Below the pieces are notes generated by a model. It was not told the DNA's origin, did no database searches, and worked only from the letters and a program-made list of their open reading frames with translations. Shown here piece by piece: positions 1 to 8,499 of a stretch of 64,000 nucleotides of DNA; position 1 is the stretch's first letter; every line of letters begins with the position of its first letter. The DNA is taken from positions 744,001-808,000 of the forward strand of contig NZ_CP020083.1 of the NCBI RefSeq assembly GCF_003431825.1, read 5' to 3'. Origin of the DNA: Blastomonas fulva (GTDB lineage Bacteria; Pseudomonadota; Alphaproteobacteria; Sphingomonadales; Sphingomonadaceae). The position numbers were made by a program, and so were the translations under genes.

Positions 1-480
1 AGCGGGCAGCAGGCCGCCGTGATCAACATCAGCCTGGTCGGACCGGACAACGCGCTGGTCCATGCAGCGATCGCGCGGGCCCAGGCCAAGGGTGCGCTGA
101 TCGTCGCAGCCGTCGGCAATGATGGCCCGGCGGCGCCGCCAGCCTTTCCGGCAGCACAGTTCGGTGTGCTCGCGGTGACCGGTGTGGATACCTCCGGCCG
201 GGTGTTGCCCGAGGCGGGACGCGGAAAGCATGTCGCCTTCGCAGCACCAGGGCGCAGCCTGGCGCCCGCCGCAGGGGGAGGTAAGAGCGTCACGGTGCGC
301 GGCACGTCCTTTGCCGCGCCGCTGGTCGCAGGCAGGCTGGCGCAGCTGTACCCCGCCCCTGCCCCCGGCCGAATCGAGACCGCCGTGCGCGGCCTGATAG
401 GCCAGGCGCGCGATCTGGGGCGCAAGGGCCGCGACCCGGTCTATGGCCATGGCCTGGTCTGTGGCGATTGCGGCCGCTGA
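1..480 (+). CDS. Subtilisin-like (S8) serine protease, C-terminal part
   Basis: The frame is open from the first base of the window, so the 5' end is missing and only about 159 codons are visible. The fragment carries two hallmarks of the subtilase catalytic domain. One is an oxyanion-hole asparagine in VGNDG (Asn codon near base 118). The other is the nucleophile motif GTSFAAPLVAG (Ser codon near base 307). The Asp and His of the triad would lie upstream. Family members are secreted or periplasmic peptidases. The reading ends shortly after the catalytic serine region, so there is no long C-terminal extension. A glycine-rich secreted protein follows about 100 bases downstream on the same strand and could be co-transcribed. 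Whether it is a substrate or partner is not known. Confidence 0.88.
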   Translation, partial: SGQQAAVINISLVGPDNALVHAAIARAQAKGALIVAAVGNDGPAAPPAFPAAQFGVLAVTGVDTSGRVLPEAGRGKHVAFAAPGRSLAPAAGGGKSVTVRGTSFAAPLVAGRLAQLYPAPAPGRIETAVRGLIGQARDLGRKGRDPVYGHGLVCGDCGR

Positions 481-577
481 CAAATTCCTCCCGGCCGGGG
501 ATGGATTGCCCGTGCCGCCTCGTTGTCTCTCCAGCGGATGCCGTTCCGGCGCATCCGGCAAGCGAAGGAGATCAACG

Positions 578-1528
578 ATGAAGCATGTTCTGAAGATGGG
601 CTGCGTTGCAGCGATTCTCATGGCCGCTCCGGCTCAGGCGCAGTTGCTGGGCGGCGGCGGCCTGGGCGGTGGTCTGGGCGGTGGCCTGGGCGGAGGCTTG
701 GGCGGTTCGCTCGGTGGAACGCTGGGCGGCACCCTGGGCGGCACGATCGAGCGGCCGACCCGTGATCTGGACGCGAGCGTGGAACGCACCCGCCGCTCGG
801 TCGATGCAACCGGCAACGCCAGCGGCGAAGCGCGCGCGCGCCGGCAGGTCGATGCCCGCAGCGGCCGCGTAGCCGCCGATGGCGGTGGCAGCGCCAGCGG
901 ATCGGGCAATCTTGCAGGCACTGGCGGACTGCTGGGCAACGGCATCGCCGGCGCGGTCGGCGGGTCGGGCGCGGGCAGCGCCAATGGCGGCGCTGAGGCG
1001 ACGCTGATCGGAACCGACCGGGCGGGCGAAATCGCGCGCAGCGGCGCTGGCTCGGCGCGCAATACCGTTGCCGGTGCCCGCCAGAGTGCAGTGCAGCAAC
1101 TTGGCCTCGCGCAGGCCGCCGCAGGTGGCGCTACCGGCCAGATCGGAGCGGTTGCCGGTCTTGCAGGCAATGCCGGTGGTTCGCTCGCGGGCAACGCAGG
1201 CGCGATCGCAGGCAGCGCGGGTGGCTCGGCCAATGGCAGCGGGGCATTGACCGGTTCGGGCGAATCCGGGCCTGCAACGCCCGCCGGGATGCCGGTGACG
1301 AACGCAAAGGGCCGTGCCATAGGATTTGTGCAGAGTGTGCGGACCGGAGCCAATGGCGCTGCGGACATGGTGATGGTCGAGATCGGTGACCGCATCGTCC
1401 CGGTGCCCGCGAGCCAGTTGAGCGGCAACGGCGATGTGCTGGTCACGGCCATGTCCGCAGGGCAGCTCAAGGCAGCGGCAAAAGATGCCCGGCCGGGCGA
1501 AGCCCAGGCCGAGCCAGGCCCCGAATGA
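578..1528 (+). CDS. Glycine-rich secreted protein of unknown function
   Basis: A 316-residue protein of unknown function. The ATG at 578 is chosen because AAGGAG lies 7 bases upstream. A longer in-frame start at 443 has no such support and would overlap the protease. Residues 1-22 form a signal peptide ending in AQA. Next comes a run of short GGxLGG-type repeats, then an alanine/glycine/serine-rich low-complexity middle. The last 75 or so residues look more like a folded domain, with a mix of charged and hydrophobic residues (around GFVQSVRTG and VMVEIGDRIVPVP). It sits just behind the subtilase gene on the same strand. The composition explains long overlapping open frames on both strands here, which are not taken as genes. 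It could be a surface or envelope matrix protein, but nothing in the sequence proves that. Confidence 0.75.
   Translation: MKHVLKMGCVAAILMAAPAQAQLLGGGGLGGGLGGGLGGGLGGSLGGTLGGTLGGTIERPTRDLDASVERTRRSVDATGNASGEARARRQVDARSGRVAADGGGSASGSGNLAGTGGLLGNGIAGAVGGSGAGSANGGAEATLIGTDRAGEIARSGAGSARNTVAGARQSAVQQLGLAQAAAGGATGQIGAVAGLAGNAGGSLAGNAGAIAGSAGGSANGSGALTGSGESGPATPAGMPVTNAKGRAIGFVQSVRTGANGAADMVMVEIGDRIVPVPASQLSGNGDVLVTAMSAGQLKAAAKDARPGEAQAEPGPE
651..745 (+). repeat. Degenerate 12-bp tandem repeat encoding GGxLGG
   Basis: About eight imperfect copies of a 12-base unit resembling CTGGGCGGTGGC run through the early part of the glycine-rich gene. They give repeated Leu-Gly-Gly-Gly. The third codon base differs between copies, which argues for an old or selected repeat rather than a recent slippage expansion. 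Confidence 0.75.
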
Positions 1529-1789
1529 CCTGCGGGTCCATACGCCGCAGCCGGTCAGGGGGTACTAACCCTGCCCGGTTGCGGCATCGCCCCTGCCGGG
1601 GTACCAGCGCAAGACGCGCACATCGCCCGCCATACGCCAGAAGGCCTGGCGCTTGCATGCGGGCCAGCATGCAGTGTTACCACCGCATGGCGCACGCCTG
1701 CGGCTTTGGTGACGTGCAAGTTAATGGCGCGTTAGGGGCTGAAGCCCATTGTTCACTGCATGGGGGGCACATGCGGCCGGAAAACCAAC

Positions 1790-2731
1790 ATGACATCTCG
1801 CGCACCGCCTATCAGTCCTGAACAAACGATCCTCCAGCTGATCGCGAAATACTCGCGCGACGTGATCGCGCAGGTTCGCCCCGACATGACCTTCAGCTAT
1901 ATTTCACCGTCTGCCGAACGGCTGTTCAACCGTCCGACCACCCAGATCATCGGGCATCACATTGCCGAGTTCGTGCTGGAGGAAGACCTCACGCTGATCG
2001 CGCAGGCGACTCACCAGGTGGTCTCTGGCAAGGCGGACGACAGCGTCGTGACAGTGCGCGTCATCAAGGGCGATGGCAGCCTGATCTGGGTCGAAGTCGC
2101 ATCGCGGCTGATGGACCAGACCGAAACCGGCGCCCCGGGCAACCGGGCGGTGATCATGCGCGATGTTTCCGAGCGCAAGGCGCTGGAAGATACGCTGCGC
2201 ACCATGGCGCTGAAGGACGGGCTGACGGGGCTGGCCAACCGGCGCTCGTTCGACGAGACGCTGCTGATGGAATGGAAGCGCACGGCGCGCGCGCGATCGC
2301 AGATGTCTCTTCTGCTCGCCGATATCGACGGGTTCAAGACGTTCAACGACGCTTTCGGCCATCAGGTCGGTGACGATTGCCTGCGCAGCGTCGCCAACGC
2401 ACTGGTATCGGTGGTGCAGCGCCCCGGAGACACCGTCGCCCGATATGGCGGCGAGGAACTGGCCATCATCCTGCCCGAAGCGGATGCACAGGCAGCCACG
2501 ATCGTGGCCGAGCGCGCCAGACAGGCGGTCGAGGATCTGCAGATCCGTCATGCAGGCTCGAGCGGTCAGGTGCTGACGGTCAGTATCGGGTCGGCAACCG
2601 CGCGCGCCAGCCATGGCGGCTCTATCGGAATGCCGCAGGCGTTGCTGAGCTCGGCTGACCGGGCGCTTTATTCAGCCAAGGCCGAGGGGCGAAATTGCTG
2701 CAGGGCAGCCGTGTCGCTGGTCGAGCGCTAG
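1790..2731 (+). CDS. PAS-GGDEF diguanylate cyclase
   Basis: A 313-residue signalling protein predicted to make the second messenger cyclic di-GMP from two GTP. A PAS sensory domain occupies roughly residues 12-135 (it opens ILQLIAKYSRDVIAQV and ends in the usual MRDVSERK linker). A GGDEF domain follows to the end. The active-site signature is GGEEL, an accepted catalytic variant. An RxxD inhibitory I-site (RPGD) lies just before RYGGEEL, so product feedback inhibition is likely. There is no transmembrane segment or signal peptide, so it is cytoplasmic. The start is uncertain: an ATG at 1760 in the same frame would add ten residues, and neither start has a convincing ribosome binding site. The 260 bases upstream contain no gene. 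Confidence 0.9.
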   Translation: MTSRAPPISPEQTILQLIAKYSRDVIAQVRPDMTFSYISPSAERLFNRPTTQIIGHHIAEFVLEEDLTLIAQATHQVVSGKADDSVVTVRVIKGDGSLIWVEVASRLMDQTETGAPGNRAVIMRDVSERKALEDTLRTMALKDGLTGLANRRSFDETLLMEWKRTARARSQMSLLLADIDGFKTFNDAFGHQVGDDCLRSVANALVSVVQRPGDTVARYGGEELAIILPEADAQAATIVAERARQAVEDLQIRHAGSSGQVLTVSIGSATARASHGGSIGMPQALLSSADRALYSAKAEGRNCCRAAVSLVER

Positions 2732-3054
2732 GGGGCGCGTGCCGGTTGTGCGAAGTCCATCGTCACGCAGCACCAGCGCGAGACAAACAGACCGACAGCC
2801 GGTTTTTCCGGCATCCACCAACCGACTTGCGGGCCGACCGCCGCTGATCATTGGCTGACCAGCTGGAATTTCGATCCGAAAACGAATACTGCCACCTTGA
2901 TCAAGCGCGCCAAACCCTTTGCACCAAGGCCGCCCGGCTGTAGCGTCCCAATGGGCCTTGCGTTTCGACCTGTCAGGACGTTCGGGTTTGGTCGCTCAAG
3001 GCAGAATACCAGCCATCGACAGGCGACCCCTTCACAAGCACGAAAGAATATTCA
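2732..3054. other. Intergenic stretch carrying a decayed ctaG 5' fragment
   Basis: There is no intact gene here. Around 2811-2880 the sequence resembles the 5' end of the CtaG-like gene at 10618 (see the pseudogene entry). The rest shows no recognisable coding or regulatory content. Confidence 0.6.
2811..2880 (+). pseudogene. Fragment matching the start of the ctaG-like gene
   Basis: From about 2827 to 2879 the DNA matches 10626-10678 at 47 of 53 positions. The last 19 bases plus the preceding GGCTGACC are identical. Read in the same frame, both copies encode an almost identical peptide around WLTSWNFDP. Weaker similarity extends back to about 2811 with a small deletion that removes the position of the ATG. 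Beyond codon 18 the sequence diverges completely, so only the extreme 5' end of the gene is present. It lies about 7.8 kb upstream of the intact copy and in the same orientation. It looks like the scar of a duplication, deletion or recombination event. Confidence 0.7.
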
Positions 3055-3717
3055 GTGTCGAAAATCGTCAATGGCGCCAGCCTGAAACCACGGACCGGAA
3101 CTCGGCCAAGGAACATCGTGCTGCTGCTTCACGGCTATGGTTCGAGCGGCACGGACATGATTTCGCTCGCGCCCCAATGGCAGGATGCGCTTCCCGATAC
3201 GTTGTTCCTTGCGCCGCACGCCCCCCAGCGCTGCGGAATGATGGGGGCGGGGTACCAGTGGTGGGGGTTGTCGGGATTCGCGCCGTCGGCATTGGCGGCG
3301 GGCGCAGCATCGGCCGCTCCCGCCATCGACGCCTTCATCGACCGCAAGCTCGCCGAGTATGAACTGACCGAGGCGGACCTGGCCTTGGTCGGGTTCAGCC
3401 AGGGCACGATGATGGCACTGCATATCGCGCTGCGCCGACCAAGCGCGGTCGCTGCCGTGGTCGGCTATTCGGGGATGCTGACCGCAACGGCAGGGCTTGC
3501 GCACTCCGACTTCGCAAAGCCGCCGGTGCTGCTGGTGCATGGGACCGCCGATCTGGTCGTACCGATCGCGGCGCTGCATATGGCAGAAAGCGAGCTCAAG
3601 CGGCTTGGCGTCGCAGTCACGACGCACGTCTCCTACGGTGTAGCGCACAGCGTCGATCCTGTCGGTCTGCGACTGGGGCGGGATTTTGTCCGTGACGCCT
3701 TTGATCGGTCGTCCTGA
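3055..3717 (+). CDS. Alpha/beta hydrolase, phospholipase/carboxylesterase family
   Basis: A 220-residue cytoplasmic serine esterase of the small carboxylesterase/lysophospholipase family (YpfH/EstB type). The full alpha/beta-hydrolase triad is visible: Ser115 in GFSQGTM, Asp166 in HGTADLVVP and His198 in GVAHSV. The early LLLHGYGSSG gives the oxyanion region. The length is normal for the family. Translation starts at a GTG with a weak GAAAGA upstream. Its stop lies only 5 bases before the end of the convergent gene on the other strand. The substrate cannot be deduced. Confidence 0.88.
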   Translation: MSKIVNGASLKPRTGTRPRNIVLLLHGYGSSGTDMISLAPQWQDALPDTLFLAPHAPQRCGMMGAGYQWWGLSGFAPSALAAGAASAAPAIDAFIDRKLAEYELTEADLALVGFSQGTMMALHIALRRPSAVAAVVGYSGMLTATAGLAHSDFAKPPVLLVHGTADLVVPIAALHMAESELKRLGVAVTTHVSYGVAHSVDPVGLRLGRDFVRDAFDRSS

Positions 3718-3722
3718 GCGCC

Positions 3723-4799
3723 TTATATGACCAACGGAGCGGCATATCCCGTCAGCTCAAGATAGCCCCGGCCACCTTCGGTGCGGACCAGCCCCTCCCA
3801 ATAGACCGGCAGACCGCTCGAACGCGCATCGAGCTCCTGGTCTGCGAACATGGGCGTGAGCGTCAGGCGCTTCTGGCCCTCAGGCAGCTTGATCGTCAAA
3901 ATCTGCGCCACCGGATAGGTTGCTCCTGTCCGCTTCGATCGCCACGTCCGCGTTGGCGTGAAGGTGATATCGCCCGGCTTGAGGGTCACCGCTGTTCCGT
4001 TCGCGCGGCGGAATGTGCCACCCGCCCAGATGCTGCGCCCCTTTTTGCCGCGGATGCGGAACGCCATCAGCGCCGCGCCATCGTCGAAGTTGAGCCCCGT
4101 CCAGTCCCAGCCGACCGCCGCTCCGCCCAGGTAGCGCGACGACCATTCCCGGTCGAGCCAACTGCGCCCCCTGACGGTCTCGGTCGATGAGCCGCGCGTG
4201 ATCGTTCCTGTCGTCTCCAACTGCGGCAGCGAATAATAATAGCTGGCAGATTGAGGCTCGGGCCCCTTGCGGCTGTAGCCGCCTGCGCCCTGCAGGATCG
4301 GTCGCTGCGTGGGCGTGAATGTCAGCTTCAGCGCAAACCCGCGCGCGACGATCCGCGCCGAAAAGCGACCATCGGCCAACCGGGCCAATCGCCAATCCTT
4401 GATGCGAACATCGGCGTCACCAACCTTGGCTTCGGCAATGCCGAACCCGCCACGCGCCGCGCGCTGATCATGCAGGAGTTTGCCGATGGCTGGATCCGAA
4501 ACGGCAGCGTGGGCAAAGAGCACCTGTCTCGGCGCAAACTTGCTGGGGTTGCCAGGATCGACCCGCGGCCGCGTGCGAAAGAACGTGATCTGGAACCCCA
4601 AATCCTTGCCTTTGGAGGTTTTGACTGTCCCCGTCACATACCACCATTCCGTGCGAAAATCCGGATGCGCGCCGTGATCGGCTGGAAAGGAAAAGGCACG
4701 GCCCGGCGTGACATCAGGATAAGACAATCCCGGTGTCTGCGCGACACTGGCAGTGGTCAGCGCGAGGGCTGCCAGACTGAGCGATGCTGCGCGGATCAC
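3723..4799 (-). CDS. Lipocalin-like AttH/CrtC-family protein
   Basis: A 358-residue secreted protein of the AttH / carotenoid 1,2-hydratase-like family, with a signal peptide of about 20 residues ending SVAQ. The family signature near the N-terminus is present (HPDFRTEWWYVTGTV and GFQITFFRTRPR), and a WSSRYLGG region lies further in. Proteins of this family are typically encoded with an ABC transporter, as here. The GTG start at 4799 overlaps the stop of the permease gene (GTGA), implying translational coupling. It is the last gene of a three-gene operon. The family is named after the carotenoid hydratase CrtC and Agrobacterium AttH. Given the transporter partner, a role in handling an exported hydrophobic ligand is more likely than carotenoid hydration, but that is inference. 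Confidence 0.85.
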   Translation of the reverse strand: MIRAASLSLAALALTTASVAQTPGLSYPDVTPGRAFSFPADHGAHPDFRTEWWYVTGTVKTSKGKDLGFQITFFRTRPRVDPGNPSKFAPRQVLFAHAAVSDPAIGKLLHDQRAARGGFGIAEAKVGDADVRIKDWRLARLADGRFSARIVARGFALKLTFTPTQRPILQGAGGYSRKGPEPQSASYYYSLPQLETTGTITRGSSTETVRGRSWLDREWSSRYLGGAAVGWDWTGLNFDDGAALMAFRIRGKKGRSIWAGGTFRRANGTAVTLKPGDITFTPTRTWRSKRTGATYPVAQILTIKLPEGQKRLTLTPMFADQELDARSSGLPVYWEGLVRTEGGRGYLELTGYAAPLVI

Positions 4800-7336
4800 C
4801 AGTCGGCCCTCACCGCGCGAACCGCATCCATCGATGCGGCCCGTCGCCCGGCAAGCATCGCCGTGATCGCCGAAGATACAATCAACGCCGTGATGACCGA
4901 CAGCATCAGCGTCACCGGCAGCCGCGTCGTCATCGTCCAGTTGAACGATTGGGGATTGATGACATGGATCAGCACCTGGCTGATCGCGACGCCCAGTGTC
5001 ACGCCGACCAGTCCGCCGACCGCGCCCAGCAAGGCGCCCTCGATCCCGAGCATCGCGACAATCTGTCCGCGCCCGACGCCGATATGGCGCAGCATTCCGA
5101 ACTCGCGGGTCCGGGCACTGGCCTGCGCCGATGCGGTGGTCGCAACGCCGGCCAATCCAACGATGACCGCAATCGCCTCGAGCACATAGGTAATGGCGAA
5201 GCTGCGATCGAAAATCGAGAGCGCCAGGGTACGCAGGCTTGCAGGTTCGGCCATTGTCAGGCGCGACTTCAAGGGCGGCGGGGCTGCAGCCCTTATGGCC
5301 CGCTGCACAACCTTTATATCCGCGCCGGGTTCGAGCAACACCATGGCATCGTCGCGGACAGTGTCGCCCGTAAGCCGATCGTAATCGCTGGAATGGATCA
5401 CCACCGCGCCTTGCTGCCTCGAATAGTCGCGCCAGATGCCCGCCACCGCAAAGCGGGCGCCGGTGCCAATCGGCAAACGGATGGCATCGCCGGGTTCAAC
5501 CGCCAGGATACGCGCCGCAGGTTCGGAGAGCCAGACCGCGGTGGTGCCAGGCGGCGGCATGACTTCCTCCCCCAGCAATTCCAGCGCCGCACCGTCGGTG
5601 CCGACCGGACGTGCGATCAGGCTCATCGGAGGCTCGCTCGGATCGAGGACGATAGGCACTTGCCGGCTGAACGCGATGGAAGCGATGCCGGGGATCGCCG
5701 CCATTCGCGCTTGCGAGCCCTGATCAAATCCGCCCCAGCCCGGCTCCGACCGGACATACAGATCGCCCGACAGAATGTCGCCAAGCCATTGATCGACCGC
5801 CCCGCGAAAACTGGTCACCATGACCGCCATCGCGATCATCAGCGCCGTACTTGCCACGATCCCGCACAAAGCGGTTGCGGCGGCGCTCGGTGCCCCATGA
5901 AGATGCTGGATCGCCAGATCCGTCGGCACATTGCGGTGCGATGCACGGGCCAACGGAGCGAGCAGCGTGCGCGCAAGCCATGGCATCGCCGTGATCCCGG
6001 CGGCCAGCAACAACGCAACCGAAAGGTAGCCGAAGAGCGGCAGCCGTCCCACCGCAGGCAGCAACGCGGCGCCCATTCCTGCAGCCAGCAATGTGAGCGG
6101 CAACCCGCCGGCCAAATGATCACGCGGGTCGATGCTATCCCCAGCATTCCTGAGCGCGACGGCGGGGGCGGCACGTGCGCCCTGCAACGCCGGGATCAGG
6201 CTGCCCCCGACCGCCGCAGCAACCCCCAGGGCAAAAAACCCGGCAGCTGCCGAAGGCGCAAGGATGAGCGCAGGCGGCGCACCGTCGAAGATGCCGCTGC
6301 CAAGGTCTCCGCCCAGGATATCGAGCGCGCCAGCAGCCAGACCAAAGCCTATCAGCAGGCCAAATGTAGCGCCGATCAGCCCGGCCAGCGCGCCTTCGAT
6401 TGTCACCAATGCAACAACCCCGCTGCGTTGCATCCCGATCGTGCGGAGCAACGCGAAACTTTGCAGGCGCCGGGTGACCGAAAGCGATTGTGTGGAATAG
6501 ACGAGGAATGTGCCGGTAAACAGCGCGACCAGCGCCAGCATCGTCAGGTTGACGCGATAGGCGCGCGAAAGACCATCGCTCTGTTGCGCGTCGTCATCCT
6601 GGTCGCTGACGATCGCATCTGCCGGGATCAGGGGCATCAGCCGCGAACGGACGTCGCTTGCCTGCACATCGGAGGTCAATTTGAGGTCGATCCGGTCGAT
6701 CTTGCCCAATCGCCCGAAAAGCCACTGCGCGGCGGCAATGTCCATCATGCCGACGCGTCGCCCCTCGGCAATGGCCGGCAGCAGGCCGCGCACGGTCATC
6801 GGCTGCACCTGCCCATTGGCATTGATCGTCACACGGTCACCGATGCGCAACTTTCCGGCGATCAGCGCAGCGTGCGACAGGAACAGCGCGTCGCTGGCAA
6901 ACACATCATCGCCCCCGCCGCCCTGTTTTCCGCCACCGGGGCCGCTGGCGGGCGCACCGATCAGGCTGGGCGTCACCTCGGCCGCGCGGATGATATCCAG
7001 CCCGAGCAATGTGAAAGGCTCGCCGCGCGCAACCCCTGCCCTGAGCACGACGACCGGGCTGGCATCGGCGACCCCTTCAACCTGCAAAACCTTGGCATAA
7101 AGCGCTTCGTCAAAGCCAAGACGGCTTGCCGCCTCGATTTTCAGGTCCGCGGCACCGTTGACCGTGTTCACCGCCTGACCAAATGCCGCGAGAGCCGATC
7201 CGTTGATCAGATGCACCGCAAACCCCAGCGCGACCCCGATGGCAATGGCGATCACGGCAATCGCGATCCGCCCGGGATGCTGCCGCGCCTCGCCGGTGAT
7301 CAGCCAGGCAAGCGCCCGGATGGAATTGCTAGACAT
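4796..7336 (-). CDS. ABC transporter permease, FtsX/MacB-like
   Basis: An integral-membrane permease of about 846 residues with two FtsX-type halves. The N-terminal transmembrane helix (about residues 25-45, GRIAIAVIAIAIGVALGFAV) is followed by a large periplasmic domain. Three helices follow in the middle, then a second periplasmic domain, and helices close the C-terminus. This architecture belongs to exporters and lipoprotein-type extractors that act with an ATPase using a mechanotransmission cycle. The ATG at 7336 overlaps the end of the ATPase gene by 8 bases. An alternative ATG at 7354 would add six residues. Together with the ATPase and the AttH-like protein it forms a conserved three-gene cassette. 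The substrate is unknown. Confidence 0.88.
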   Translation of the reverse strand: MSSNSIRALAWLITGEARQHPGRIAIAVIAIAIGVALGFAVHLINGSALAAFGQAVNTVNGAADLKIEAASRLGFDEALYAKVLQVEGVADASPVVVLRAGVARGEPFTLLGLDIIRAAEVTPSLIGAPASGPGGGKQGGGGDDVFASDALFLSHAALIAGKLRIGDRVTINANGQVQPMTVRGLLPAIAEGRRVGMMDIAAAQWLFGRLGKIDRIDLKLTSDVQASDVRSRLMPLIPADAIVSDQDDDAQQSDGLSRAYRVNLTMLALVALFTGTFLVYSTQSLSVTRRLQSFALLRTIGMQRSGVVALVTIEGALAGLIGATFGLLIGFGLAAGALDILGGDLGSGIFDGAPPALILAPSAAAGFFALGVAAAVGGSLIPALQGARAAPAVALRNAGDSIDPRDHLAGGLPLTLLAAGMGAALLPAVGRLPLFGYLSVALLLAAGITAMPWLARTLLAPLARASHRNVPTDLAIQHLHGAPSAAATALCGIVASTALMIAMAVMVTSFRGAVDQWLGDILSGDLYVRSEPGWGGFDQGSQARMAAIPGIASIAFSRQVPIVLDPSEPPMSLIARPVGTDGAALELLGEEVMPPPGTTAVWLSEPAARILAVEPGDAIRLPIGTGARFAVAGIWRDYSRQQGAVVIHSSDYDRLTGDTVRDDAMVLLEPGADIKVVQRAIRAAAPPPLKSRLTMAEPASLRTLALSIFDRSFAITYVLEAIAVIVGLAGVATTASAQASARTREFGMLRHIGVGRGQIVAMLGIEGALLGAVGGLVGVTLGVAISQVLIHVINPQSFNWTMTTRLPVTLMLSVITALIVSSAITAMLAGRRAASMDAVRAVRADW

Positions 7337-8066
7337 TGGCGGGGGCCAGTCCATTCTCGGTCAGGACCAGCGTCCGGTCGGCGATGGCTGCTGCCGCGGC
7401 CGAGTGCGTGACCAACAAACCTGCCGATCCCGAATTCCGCGTCGAATCCGCAAACAGCTGCAAAATGCGCGCGGCCGTTTTGCTATCAAGGTTTCCCGTC
7501 GGCTCATCGGCCAGGATCAATGCCGGTCGATGGATCAGCGCCCGCGCAATCGCAATGCGTTGCAGTTCCCCGCCAGAAAGATCGCGCGCATAGTCATCGC
7601 CCCGGCTGCCGAGACCTACCATGTGAAGCATCGCATCCGCGCGCGCTGTGATCTCGCTTTTTTCACACGCCGCCAGGGCGAGCGGCAGCGCGACGTTTCG
7701 GCGCAGGGTCAGATATGGGAGGATATGAAAAGCCTGAAACACAAAGCCGATCCGGCGGCGGCGCAAATCGGTCAGCCCGCGATCATCGAGCAGGCCCAGA
7801 TCTTCGCCGCCAATCAGGATCTGGCCTTCATCATGAACATCAAGCCCCGCAGCGATGTTGAGCAATGTCGACTTGCCCGACCCTGACTCGCCGATGATGG
7901 CGACAAGTTCCCCCGCCGCAACGCTCAACGAGAGATTGCGAAACAGAACGCGACCGCCAGGAACGCTTTTGGTGAGCCCGCGCAATTCGAGTTGTGGGGT
8001 CAACGTTGGTCTTTCGGCTCTGTCGGGCCTGAGCGCATGATAGCGCATGGCCGTCTCGGACCGCAT
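7329..8066 (-). CDS. ABC transporter ATP-binding protein, LolD/MacB-like
   Basis: A 245-residue ATPase and first gene of the minus-strand ABC cassette. Walker A GESGSGKST is at about residues 59-67, the ABC signature LSGGELQR at 163-170, and Walker B LILADEPTG shortly after, so it should hydrolyse ATP. The sequence resembles the LolD/MacB ATPase class that partners FtsX-type permeases, consistent with the downstream gene. An internal ATG six codons in is an alternative start. The upstream 400 bases contain no other gene, so the operon promoter should lie there. Confidence 0.92.
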   Translation of the reverse strand: MRSETAMRYHALRPDRAERPTLTPQLELRGLTKSVPGGRVLFRNLSLSVAAGELVAIIGESGSGKSTLLNIAAGLDVHDEGQILIGGEDLGLLDDRGLTDLRRRRIGFVFQAFHILPYLTLRRNVALPLALAACEKSEITARADAMLHMVGLGSRGDDYARDLSGGELQRIAIARALIHRPALILADEPTGNLDSKTAARILQLFADSTRNSGSAGLLVTHSAAAAAIADRTLVLTENGLAPANV

Positions 8067-8473
8067 TTTGGCATCAAACCCGTGCCCTGGCTAGATTGCC
8101 TTTCTGCGCGCGTTTTGCAGATCATGCCGCGCGGTGCGGCCTCAGCCAGTTCAAGGCCGCTTACTGACCAAAACCTGCGCGAACCTCGCTGCCGGGTATC
8201 GGCAATGCCAGCCGCCATTGAGCATTTCGATAGGTTTGATCTATCGCCGGGCCGCCAGTATTTCTTGTTCACCATCAAGGCCTGTAGCCTATCTTGCTAC
8301 CTGTTGCAGTTATCATGCTCCTGTACGGAGGAACGATAAGGGCATCATGAGGACACAAATCAGACATTTCTGAACGGCTTGTCGGCCCCTGTTTTTCAAT
8401 CGGGAATGACGTGATGTATCGGTACATGGCATCGGGCAATTCAGGCGGTGGCTTCATTCACGGCGATCAAGAA
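8067..8473. other. Intergenic region upstream of the ABC operon
   Basis: About 400 bases with no convincing gene. The base composition is less GC-rich than its surroundings. It should contain the promoter of the minus-strand ABC cassette and that of the plus-strand TonB-like gene. A GGAGGA at about 8326 precedes only an 8-codon reading frame. I see no strong palindrome or terminator. Confidence 0.5.
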
Positions 8474-8499
8474 ATGAGGTTTGGCGAGAGAAGTTTTTC

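Noticed and set aside
634..1470. 278-codon minus-strand frame opposite the glycine-rich gene
   Set aside because: It is a proline/alanine-rich shadow produced by the GC-rich repeats of the plus-strand gene, with no ribosome binding site.
4784..7411. 875-codon open frame on the plus strand
   Set aside because: It is the antisense shadow of the FtsX-type permease. Its translation is rich in Arg, Gln and His with no domain, which is typical of GC-rich shadow frames.
8347..8373. Eight-codon frame after a GGAGGA-like sequence
   Set aside because: It is too short to support as a leader peptide, and it is out of relation to the following gene.
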